From Ch128b sp964527925 (GTDB lineage: Bacteria > Bacteroidota > Ignavibacteria > Ch128b), in NCBI GenBank assembly GCA_964527925.1, contig CAZGQO010000010.1:1-64000 (forward strand): a DNA stretch of 64,000 bases, in the 5' to 3' direction. The notes beneath the pieces were generated by a model, which saw nothing but the letters and a program-made list of their open reading frames with translations, was not told the origin of the DNA and ran no database searches. Below, one piece after another: positions 55,510-63,024 of this stretch. How positions within the stretch are numbered: the stretch's first letter is position 1; the number at the start of each line of letters is the position of its first letter. The translations under genes were made by a program, and so were the position numbers.

Positions 55510-57116
55510 ATGAAAAATCTAAAAGAACTTCCAATTAAAATTTTTTACAAAAGTTTGGATGTAATAGAAATCTTTGGAAACAAATTACCGCATCCTGCCA
55601 CTTTATTTGGATTAATAGCGCTGTCAGTCGGTGTTTTTTCATGGATTGGTGATTTTTTTGATTGGTCAGCAAAACATCCAGTTGATGGTTCAACCATAGA
55701 TGTGAAAAACTTGTTTAATGGCGATGGTATAAGATGGCTTTATACAAATGTGACTCACAACTTCGTAAACTTTCCACCACTTGGATATGTACTCGCAGTC
55801 ATGATTGGAATTGGAGTTGCTGAAGGTTCAGGATTATTCACAACTCTAATTCGTGCATTAGTTCTGAGCGCACCTAAAAGATTGATTACATTCGCTCTGG
55901 TATTTACGGGAATTTTATCACATATCGCATCTGAAGCGGGTTATGTGATTCTAATTCCATTTGGTGCAATGTTATTTCATGCAATTGGAAGACATCCAAT
56001 TGCAGGTCTCGCAGCAGCTTTTTGTGGAGTTAGCGGAGGATTTGGAGCAAATTTTCTAATTAGTTCTGTTGATCCAATTTTAGCCGGTTTATCTCAATCA
56101 GCAGCACAAATACTTGATTCTGAAATTAAGATTAATCCCGCCGTAAATTTTTACTTCATGTTTGCATCAGCAATTTTGATTACAATTCTCGGTACCCTTA
56201 TCACTGAAAAAATCGTTGAATCTCGTTTGAAATCTTATGAAAGCACTACAAAAAAAGTCGAAATTGAAAAATTAACCGAAATTGAAAAGCGTGGATTAAA
56301 ATGGGCTGGGCTGAGTGCTCTTGTGATTATAGTTCTTCTGATTCTTACAATCGTTCCTGAGAATGGAATTTTCAGAAATCCAGAGACAAAAGAAATTCTA
56401 CACTCACCTTTTTTTGATGGAATCATTACTGGAATACTTTTATTCTTTTTCGTCCCAGGATTAGTGTATGGGATTGTAGTGAAATCAATTAAAAATGATT
56501 CAGATTTAATGAAGCACATAATCAAATCGATGGGGACATTATCTACCTACATTGTGCTTGTATTTTTCGCTGCCCAATTTGTTTATTTCTTTAGATACAG
56601 CAATCTCGGTTTGATAATTGCAATAAAAGGTGCTGAATTTCTAAGGAACATTGAACTCACAGGAATTACTCTAATTATAGCATTCGTTTTTCTCATCTGC
56701 ATTTATTAACCTGTTCATGGGAAGTGCTTCTGCTAAGTGGGCAATAATGGAAACCTGTCTTCATTCCAATGTTTATGCTGCTTGGTTTTCATCTTGCACT
56801 AACTCAAGTTGCATTTAGAATTGGTGATTCTGTTACCAATGTTATCACACCAATGATGAGTTACTTTGCTTTAATTGTTGCCTTTGCTCAGAAGTATGAC
56901 GAAAAGTACGGAATAAGTACAATCATCTCAACAATGATTCCTTATTCAATTTTATTTACTATTTTCTGGATTCTTCTTCTTGCAATCTGGATGTTATTAG
57001 GACTGCCACTCGGACCGGATGGACCGTTGTATTTAAGATATGATTATCAGTTGGTTCTATTTGATAGCCAGAAAAAAGTTAATCTTTTCATTAACTCTAT
57101 TCATACATTTTTTTAA
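55510..57116 (+). pseudogene. AbgT-family transporter with two +1 frameshifts
   Basis: An ATG at 55510 behind GAGGTC opens an AbgT-type transporter (p-aminobenzoyl-glutamate/sulfonamide-exporter family; about 12 helices). The frame runs to TAA at 56707-56709. Family sequence continues in the next frame from about 56699 (AFINLFMGSASAKWAIM) and then, after a second shift near 56750 (TGGAAACC), in a third frame (PVFIPMFMLLGFH, RIGDSVTNVITPMMSYFALI) to the stop at 57116. Each shift needs the loss of one base to restore the frame. The last 25 or so residues after LPLGPDGPLYL look like read-through. Either a recent pseudogene or two indel errors in the assembly. Confidence 0.8.
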
Positions 57117-57217
57117 ATTAATTTCAAAAACTTAACTCAAGTTTTAATTATTGTTATTAAACTTTTTTTCATTAAGTTTGAAGAGGTATCAAAATGTAGA
57201 GTAAATAATTTTTTTAC

Positions 57218-57246
57218 TTGACTGTTATTTTCATGTTTTATATATA
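57218..57246 (+). promoter_or_regulatory. Strong sigma-70-type promoter of nrdJ with overlapping dyad
   Basis: TTGACT (57218-57223), 17 bases, TATATA (57241-57246), placing the start near 57253. The promoter is framed by the inverted repeat TTGACTG (57218-57224)/CAGTCAA (57248-57254), and further out AGAGTAA (57198-57204)/TTACTCT (57256-57262). A repressor bound to such a dyad would cover the promoter. No NrdR-box consensus is seen. Confidence 0.65.
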
Positions 57247-57260
57247 GCAGTCAAATTACT

Positions 57261-57289
57261 CTTCACATTTTAAGTGAAGAAGACACTTC
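57261..57289 (+). promoter_or_regulatory. Leader hairpin of nrdJ with an alternative pairing
   Basis: CTTCAC (57261-57266) pairs with GTGAAG (57274-57279). The overlapping AAGTG (57272-57276) can pair instead with CACTT (57284-57288). The two structures exclude each other, and the second lies about 12 bases before the AGGAG ribosome site. It may be an RNA switch or simple coincidence in a short leader. Confidence 0.35.
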
Positions 57290-57312
57290 AATACTTAATA
57301 AGGAGTTTTAAT

Positions 57313-60099
57313 ATGAGCCAATCAAATACAAAAGATTCCAAACAAATCTCACTGATAAACGATCAGGATTTATTTAAGCAGGGAGGATTAAAATTCAAAT
57401 ATCTTTTTTCAAAGAAAGGAGTTCATCCTTTTGATGAGATCGAATGGGAATTAAGGGAAGCAAAAATAACTAACGAGAAGGGCCAGCTTGTATTTAATCA
57501 GAAAAATGTTGAAGTCCCTAAAAGCTGGTCTATGACCGCAACAAATGTTGTTGTTTCAAAATATTTTCATGGCCAACCTAATACACCGGAGAGAGAGACA
57601 AGTGTTAAACAACTTGTAAATAGAGTTTCTAAAACTATCACTGAATGGGGAATTAAAGACGGTTATTTTGATAGCCCCGAAGATGCTCAAGCATTTTATA
57701 ACGAACTAACATACCTTCTGGTAAACCAATACGGTAGTTTCAACAGTCCCGTGTGGTTCAATGTTGGTATTGAAGAAAAACCACAATGTTCTGCCTGTTT
57801 TATTAACTCCGTAGAAGATACGATGGAATCCATTCTTGATTTAGCAAAGACAGAAGGAATGCTTTTCAAATTTGGCAGTGGAACAGGATCAAACTTGAGT
57901 GTTTTAAGATCTTCAAAAGAGCCATTGAGTGGTGGAGGCATGGCTTCTGGTCCTGTTTCTTTTATGAAAGGGTTTGACGCATTTGCTGGTGTTATCAAAA
58001 GCGGTGGAAAAACTCGACGTGCTGCTAAAATGGTTATTCTAAATATTGATCATCCAGATATAATTGATTTCATAAATTGCAAAGCAGAAGAAGAAAAGAA
58101 AGCTCACGCTCTTATTCAAATGGGATATGACCCTGGATTCAATGTACCCGGTGGAGCTTATGACAGTATAGCATATCAGAATGCTAATCATTCAGTCCGT
58201 GTAACGGATGATTTCATGAAAGCAGTAATTGAAGATAAAGAATGGCAAACAAAGGCAGTAAAAACAGGAAAGGTAATCGATACACACAGAGCAAGAGATA
58301 TTATGGATCAAATTGCTCAGGCTGCATGGATTTGCGGTGATCCAGGAATGCAGTTCGATACAACTATTAATCACTGGCACACATGTCCAAACAGCGGGCG
58401 TATCAATGCTAGTAACCCGTGCAGTGAATACATGTTTCTTGATGATTCAGCTTGTAATCTCGCGTCATTAAATTTGATGAAGTTTAGAAAAGAAGATGGC
58501 AGTTTTGATATCGAAAAGTTTAAATATGCCTGCGATATTTTTATCACTGCACAAGAAATTATTGTAGATAATTCTTCATATCCAACAAAAGCAATTGAGA
58601 AAAATAGTCACGATTATAGACCTTTAGGATTGGGTTATGCAAATCTCGGTGCCCTCCTGATGGCTAATGGTTTGGCTTATGATAGTGAAGAAGGTAGAGC
58701 TTTTGCTGCAGCAATCACTTCAATCATGACTGGAGAATCATATCGACATTCAGCCATCTTTGCAAGCAAGAAAGGACCTTTTAACGGATTTGCAAAAAAT
58801 CGTGAACCGATGCTCAGAGTTATGAATCAACATTTAAACGCTGCCAAAAAGATTGATGGTACACTGATTCCTATAGACCTTTATAACGAAGCAATCGATG
58901 TATGGGAAGAAGCAATTAAAGAAGGTGAAAAATACGGATATCGAAATTCTCAAGTTACTGTACTTGCACCAACAGGTACAATTGGTTTTATGATGGATTG
59001 TGATACAACCGGCGTTGAGCCAGATATAGCACTTGTTAAATATAAAAAATTAGTCGGTGGTGGAGTTTTTAAGATAGTTAACAATACCGTTCCTCTCGCT
59101 CTGGAAAAATTAGGCTATGATAGTGAACAAATTGAACAGATAGTTGCATACATAAACGCAAATGATACAATCGAAGGTGCACCTTATTTACTTGAAAAGC
59201 ATCTACCCATTTTTGACTGTGCATTTAAACCTGCAAATGGGAAAAGATCAATTCACTACATGGGCCACATCAAAATGATGGCGGCTGTACAGCCTTTTCT
59301 TTCAGGTGCAATCTCAAAAACTGTCAATATGCCAAATAATGTAACTCCTGAAGCTATTAAGAATGCTTACATCGAAGCATGGAAATTAGGATTAAAAGCA
59401 ATTGCAGTTTATCGTGACGGTTGTAAACTCACTCAACCACTAAGTACATCTCTCAAAGAAAAGAAAAAAGAAAGTGTGGTTGAAGAAAAAGTTACTGCAC
59501 ATATTGAAAACAGACCAAAGAGAAGAAGATTACCAGATGAGCGACAATCTATTACTCATAAATTCAGCATAAGTGGTCATGAAGGTTATATAACTGTTGG
59601 AATGTATGAAGATGGTTCACCTGGAGAAATTTTCATTGTTATGTCAAAAGAAGGAAGTACAATTTCAGGTGTAATGGATGCTTTTGCTACAGCTGTCTCA
59701 TTGGCACTTCAATACGGCGTACCTCTTAAAGTCCTTGTTGATAAATTCACTCATACCAGATTTGAACCATCCGGATTTACAAACAACAAACAAATACCAA
59801 TAGCTAAATCTGTAATGGATTACATTTTCAGATGGTTAGCATTGAAGTTTTTACCTGAAGAATACTATAACTATACAAGCCAAGTTGAAAATACATCTGA
59901 GCTAAATGATAAAACAACCGAAACACCGAAAGATGAGGCTTTAAATGCTTCTACAAAATCATCAATCGAACAGAATGAAAAATTTGTTTTTATCAGTCAG
60001 GCGGATGCACCACCCTGTCCAGAATGTGGTTCGCTAATGGTTCGAAGTGGAAATTGCTATAAATGCTTTGAATGTGGATCAACGAGTGGTTGTTCTTGA
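57313..60099 (+). CDS. nrdJ: Adenosylcobalamin-dependent ribonucleotide reductase (class II)
   Basis: The enzyme reduces ribonucleotides with a radical from B12 and works with or without oxygen. About 928 residues. Visible parts are VWFNVGIEEKPQCSACFINS with an active-site Cys, GTGSNLSVLRSS, the NPCSEYMFLDDSACNLASLN segment with radical-site Asn-x-Cys-x-Glu, and the PTGTIGFMMDCDTTGVEPD loop. The C-terminal DUF extension (about 720-830) is typical of NrdJ. A terminal zinc-ribbon CPECGSLM-CYKCFECGS follows. The ATG at 57313, seven bases after AGGAG, is preferred to a GTG at 57274. Single-gene transcript. Confidence 0.96.
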   Translation: MSQSNTKDSKQISLINDQDLFKQGGLKFKYLFSKKGVHPFDEIEWELREAKITNEKGQLVFNQKNVEVPKSWSMTATNVVVSKYFHGQPNTPERETSVKQLVNRVSKTITEWGIKDGYFDSPEDAQAFYNELTYLLVNQYGSFNSPVWFNVGIEEKPQCSACFINSVEDTMESILDLAKTEGMLFKFGSGTGSNLSVLRSSKEPLSGGGMASGPVSFMKGFDAFAGVIKSGGKTRRAAKMVILNIDHPDIIDFINCKAEEEKKAHALIQMGYDPGFNVPGGAYDSIAYQNANHSVRVTDDFMKAVIEDKEWQTKAVKTGKVIDTHRARDIMDQIAQAAWICGDPGMQFDTTINHWHTCPNSGRINASNPCSEYMFLDDSACNLASLNLMKFRKEDGSFDIEKFKYACDIFITAQEIIVDNSSYPTKAIEKNSHDYRPLGLGYANLGALLMANGLAYDSEEGRAFAAAITSIMTGESYRHSAIFASKKGPFNGFAKNREPMLRVMNQHLNAAKKIDGTLIPIDLYNEAIDVWEEAIKEGEKYGYRNSQVTVLAPTGTIGFMMDCDTTGVEPDIALVKYKKLVGGGVFKIVNNTVPLALEKLGYDSEQIEQIVAYINANDTIEGAPYLLEKHLPIFDCAFKPANGKRSIHYMGHIKMMAAVQPFLSGAISKTVNMPNNVTPEAIKNAYIEAWKLGLKAIAVYRDGCKLTQPLSTSLKEKKKESVVEEKVTAHIENRPKRRRLPDERQSITHKFSISGHEGYITVGMYEDGSPGEIFIVMSKEGSTISGVMDAFATAVSLALQYGVPLKVLVDKFTHTRFEPSGFTNNKQIPIAKSVMDYIFRWLALKFLPEEYYNYTSQVENTSELNDKTTETPKDEALNASTKSSIEQNEKFVFISQADAPPCPECGSLMVRSGNCYKCFECGSTSGCS

Positions 60100-60121
60100 A
60101 TTGAAAAAATTACTTATGGAC

Positions 60122-60152
60122 AAAAAATCCTCGATTCAATCGAGGATTTTTT
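60122..60152. terminator. Bidirectional terminator between nrdJ and nlpC/P60 gene
   Basis: AAAAAATCCTCGA (60122-60134) pairs with TCGAGGATTTTTT (60140-60152): a 13-base stem with A-runs and T-runs on both flanks. It lies between two convergent genes and fits termination in both directions. Confidence 0.93.
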
Positions 60153-60187
60153 ATTTCTATTACTCTGAATTTTAATAAGATTTATTT

Positions 60188-60877
60188 CTATTCTACATTC
60201 GTTAAAGCATATACTTCTTCAATCCTTCGAGCACCAACAAAACGTTTATCATAATACCCATTCGACATTGAGCTGACAATTACACCATATTTTGTAGATG
60301 CATGGACGAAATAATCATCCCAGAGATATATACCTACGTGCCCGGGATTTTGTCTTCTTCGTGTATTAAAAAATACAAGGTCACCAAATTTCATTTCATT
60401 TCGTTGAACAGGAATACCAATCTTGATTTGACCAAGCGTAGAACGAGGTAAATCTATGTTAAAAGTCTCCATGAAAATTGTTCTTGTAAAAGCGCTACAA
60501 TCGATTCCTTTTCTTGAGTTACCACCAAATTTATATGGTGTGCCGAGATAGTTAATTACTGTCATTAACAATCGCTCATAGCTTGTAGGGACCGAGCTAA
60601 GTGTATCAACCAGTTTCCGGTAGAGAAGCAACGCATCAGGATTTTCAATTGGTCTGGATTCTTCAGTTAAGATTTCCTGAATTTCTTCTTCAGTAAATTC
60701 TAAATCTGTTGCAAATCTAAGTGAGGAATCCTGAGAAGCGTTAAGTGCTCTCGTAATGCGAGTTGAATCTACATAATATCCATTGGTTTGATTTTCTTTT
60801 TTGGTTGCAAATCTGACAGGACCATAGCAGGAAGAGAAAATAAAAATTACAATAACCAGTAAAAAAGATTTCCTCAA
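60188..60877 (-). CDS. NlpC/P60 family lipoprotein, cell-wall endopeptidase
   Basis: A 229-residue lipoprotein (MRKSFLLVIVIFIFSSC, Cys17 lipidated). The NlpC/P60 domain (about 100-225) cuts peptidoglycan stem peptides. Catalytic Cys lies in KGIDCSAFTRTIF and His in PGHVGIYLWDDYFVHAS. The segment between about 25 and 95 is a low-complexity linker. The start codon is TTG at 60877 behind AGAGGAGAGAG. It follows the rpoD terminator and may have its own promoter. Confidence 0.9.
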   Translation of the reverse strand: MRKSFLLVIVIFIFSSCYGPVRFATKKENQTNGYYVDSTRITRALNASQDSSLRFATDLEFTEEEIQEILTEESRPIENPDALLLYRKLVDTLSSVPTSYERLLMTVINYLGTPYKFGGNSRKGIDCSAFTRTIFMETFNIDLPRSTLGQIKIGIPVQRNEMKFGDLVFFNTRRRQNPGHVGIYLWDDYFVHASTKYGVIVSSMSNGYYDKRFVGARRIEEVYALTNVE

Positions 60878-60908
60878 ACTCTCTCCTCTTAATTTTAAAA
60901 TGAAAAAA

Positions 60909-60936
60909 GGACATGGCAGACTAAACTGCCATATCC
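60909..60936 (-). terminator. Terminator after rpoD
   Basis: GGACATGGCAG (60909-60919) pairs with CTGCCATATCC (60926-60936). The mismatch is G-U in minus-strand RNA, and TTTTTTCATTTT follows. It ends the deoB-to-rpoD operon ten bases after the rpoD stop. Confidence 0.9.
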
Positions 60937-60946
60937 CGCAAAAAAT

Positions 60947-61804
60947 TTAACCTAAATAAGCTTTAAGTGCTTTACTTCTGGAGGCGTGGCGTAATCTTCT
61001 GATGGCTTTTTCTTTAATTTGTCTCACACGTTCACGTGTTAAGTTGAACTTCTCACCAATTTCTTCGAGTGTGAGTGAATGCTCGTGATTTAATCCGAAA
61101 TAGAGACGAATTACTTCTGCTTCTCGTTCAGTGAGAGTTGATAATGCTCTTTCAATTTCCATCTTAAGAGATTCTTTCATCAAACCATGATCAGGTGCAG
61201 GTTGTTGGTCGTTGCTTATAACATCAAGCAATCTATTTTCTTCACCTGGTGCAAAAGGTGCATCAACGGAGACATGTCTGCCTGAAATTTTTAATGTATC
61301 AGCAATTTCGTTAATTGGAATGTTCAATTCTTCTGAAAGTTCTTCAGCACTTGGCTCTCTTTCAAATTCTTGTTCAAGGTTACTGAAAGCTTTACCAATC
61401 TTATTTAATGCGCCAACTCTATTCAATGGTAAACGCACAATTCTTGATTGTTCTGCAAGTGCCTGGAGGATAGATTGACGAATCCACCATACTGCATAGG
61501 AGATAAATTTAAAACCACGAGTTTCATCAAATCTTTTTGCGGCTTTTATTAATCCGAGGTTACCCTCGTTAATTAAATCTCCCAGAGATAATCCCTGGTT
61601 TTGGTATTGCTTAGCAACACTAACAACGAAACGGAGATTAGCTTTGACCAGTTTTTCCAGAGCTTTCTGGTCACCTTTTTTGATTCTTTGAGCTAATTCT
61701 ATTTCTTCATCTGATGTAATTAAATCAACTTTACCTATTTCCTGTAAATATTTATCTAACGATTGGCTTTCACGATTTGTGTATTGTTTAGTTATTCTTA
61801 CCAT
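60947..61804 (-). CDS. rpoD: Primary sigma-70 factor, short Bacteroidota type
   Basis: A 285-residue housekeeping sigma factor without the long region 1.1. Region 1.2 (about 15-40; SLDKYLQEIGKVDLITSDEE) is followed by region 2 (about 45-125; GDLINEGNLGLIKAAKRFDE, then FISYAVWWIRQSILQ), region 3 and region 4. The region 4.2 helix LTRERVRQIKEKAIRRLRH keeps the -35-contacting Arg/Glu/Arg/Gln. It follows the EutN-like gene by two bases, and the whole cluster from deoB onward is close-packed on one strand. A promoter inside the cluster is not visible but would be expected for so vital a gene. Confidence 0.96.
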   Translation of the reverse strand: MVRITKQYTNRESQSLDKYLQEIGKVDLITSDEEIELAQRIKKGDQKALEKLVKANLRFVVSVAKQYQNQGLSLGDLINEGNLGLIKAAKRFDETRGFKFISYAVWWIRQSILQALAEQSRIVRLPLNRVGALNKIGKAFSNLEQEFEREPSAEELSEELNIPINEIADTLKISGRHVSVDAPFAPGEENRLLDVISNDQQPAPDHGLMKESLKMEIERALSTLTEREAEVIRLYFGLNHEHSLTLEEIGEKFNLTRERVRQIKEKAIRRLRHASRSKALKAYLG

Positions 61805-61806
61805 AA

Positions 61807-62088
61807 TTATTTCCTATTATTTGTTTCTACATCAATTCTATCAATTATACCGACAATGGATGCATCAACTGGAGCCATATCCACCGGCAAAGGTATAACT
61901 GCTTCAGACGCAGTAATATACATTACAATTTCGCCTGGTCCAGCTCCAACAGTATCAATTGCAACAATTGGTTCCCCAGTTTTTTCCAATTTAGAATTCA
62001 AAGGTTGTATAAATTGCATTTTTAATGATTGCAACGCAGGATACTTTTTAGTAGCCCAAATTGTGCCAATTACTTTAGCGAAAAACAT
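61807..62088 (-). CDS. EutN/CcmL family microcompartment vertex protein (second copy)
   Basis: A 93-residue BMC-P protein of the kind that forms pentamers and closes the vertices of microcompartment shells. It has FFAKVIGTIWATKKYPAL, PIVAIDTVGAGPGEIVMYIT and a C-terminal IVGIIDRIDV, all in the right order. It overlaps the first EutN gene by one base and precedes rpoD by two. No hexameric (BMC-T/H) shell protein is in the window, so the compartment type is open. Confidence 0.9.
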   Translation of the reverse strand: MFFAKVIGTIWATKKYPALQSLKMQFIQPLNSKLEKTGEPIVAIDTVGAGPGEIVMYITASEAVIPLPVDMAPVDASIVGIIDRIDVETNNRK

Positions 62089-62387
62089 TAGTTTTTAGCC
62101 GTCTCCAGTTTTTCTTCCTTAATTACTATATCTAATTTATCAACAATTGCCATAATTACGGCATCTATTGGTTTGTTTTTAGTAAAAGTAGTTTGTCGAG
62201 CTGAAGATCCAGTAGCAACCAGAACTACTTCTCCGACCCCAGCACCAACACTATCAACGGCAATTACAAAATTCTTGGTTTCTGAATAATCTAAATTAAT
62301 TTGTCTAACTATTAAAAATTTCGCGCCAACCAGATTCTCGTCTTTACGGGTAGCCCAGACAGTTCCAATTACGCGTCCTAATATCAA
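62088..62387 (-). CDS. EutN/CcmL family microcompartment vertex protein (first copy)
   Basis: A 99-residue BMC-P vertex protein: ILGRVIGTVWATRKDENLVG, FVIAVDSVGAGVGEVVLVAT and DAVIMAIVDKLDIV. It is clearly distinct in sequence from the second copy and carries a short basic/acidic tail. Pairs or triplets of different EutN proteins are usual in BMC loci. It lies four bases after the PIN gene stop and overlaps the second copy. Confidence 0.92.
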   Translation of the reverse strand: MILGRVIGTVWATRKDENLVGAKFLIVRQINLDYSETKNFVIAVDSVGAGVGEVVLVATGSSARQTTFTKNKPIDAVIMAIVDKLDIVIKEEKLETAKN

Positions 62388-62391
62388 TTTT

Positions 62392-62784
62392 TTATCCCTG
62401 TTTATTGATTTTTAAAAATTTTACATCGTTATAATTTAAATATTTTTCAGGATTTAAGGTAGTAATGAATAATTTGTTTTGAAGCGACATCATAACAAAT
62501 AATGCATCACGTAAGTTCCATTTTCTTCGTTTAATTTTTTGATTTTCAATTAAATCAGCTACCATTTCTGAGTATCTGCTATGAATACCTAGAATTTTTA
62601 ATCCATAAAGTACCATATTTGCTAGTTTTTTATCTTTTGAACCAACAAATTCATAGACTTCTATTGCATTAATAACGGTAGTGAAACAGTCATATTTAGT
62701 CATTAATTTCATCAAAATTGAAACATCATCTTTTGTAGTTAGATGCTGTAAAAGTATATCGGTATCAATTAAAATTTGTTTCAT
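62392..62784 (-). CDS. PIN-domain protein, possible VapC-like ribonuclease toxin
   Basis: A 130-residue PIN-fold protein. Acidic residues fit the active site: Asp7/Asp9 (ILIDTDILL), Glu42 (AIEVYEF), Asp93 (LRDALFV) and a polar TTLNPEKY segment at the end. VapC-type toxins cleave tRNA or rRNA. The upstream 80-residue gene overlaps it by four bases, as in toxin-antitoxin pairs. Position inside the deoB-EutN-rpoD operon is unusual for a toxin, and a housekeeping RNase role is possible. Confidence 0.8.
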   Translation of the reverse strand: MKQILIDTDILLQHLTTKDDVSILMKLMTKYDCFTTVINAIEVYEFVGSKDKKLANMVLYGLKILGIHSRYSEMVADLIENQKIKRRKWNLRDALFVMMSLQNKLFITTLNPEKYLNYNDVKFLKINKQG

Positions 62785-63023
62785 TTCTTTAATTTACCCT
62801 TTGATCGAACCACATCAAGAGCTACATCAATAGGTATTCGCTGTTTTTGAGCAATTTTCTTAACCAGATTTAACGGTAGTTTTTCATCTATCATAGCTTG
62901 TTCAATATTCGGGATAATTTTAATCTTAACAGTTTTTGTTCCAATTTTTTTGATGTATTCTTCCAATTCTTTTGAAATTTTAATCTTCCCATCGACAATT
63001 GATAACTCAAACTCTTTTTCCAT
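62781..63023 (-). CDS. Small protein, candidate antitoxin of the PIN protein
   Basis: An 80-residue, charged protein (ELSIVDGKIKISKELEEYIK at the start, then two predicted helices, Lys-rich end SKGKLKK). No clear DNA-binding family is recognised, although the N-terminus resembles AbrB/VapB-like strands. It overlaps the PIN gene by four bases and starts one base after the deoB stop. An antitoxin role is inferred from size and position only. Confidence 0.6.
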   Translation of the reverse strand: MEKEFELSIVDGKIKISKELEEYIKKIGTKTVKIKIIPNIEQAMIDEKLPLNLVKKIAQKQRIPIDVALDVVRSKGKLKK

Positions 63024-63024
63024 A

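Noticed and set aside
57198..57262. The nested inverted repeats upstream of nrdJ as a transcription terminator of the AbgT gene
   Set aside because: No T-run follows either arm, and the inner repeat coincides with a well-spaced -35/-10 promoter.
57117..57312. Cobalamin riboswitch upstream of the B12-dependent nrdJ
   Set aside because: The leader after the predicted start is only about 60 bases, and no B12-box-like GCCACTG or multi-stem core is present.
61807..62387. A complete bacterial microcompartment locus
   Set aside because: Only two vertex proteins are present. No BMC-H/T shell protein, signature enzyme or aldehyde dehydrogenase lies in the window.
62392..63023. A firm VapBC toxin-antitoxin call
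   Set aside because: The PIN fold is convincing, but the small partner shows no recognised antitoxin family and the genes sit in a housekeeping operon. Only a tentative label is kept.
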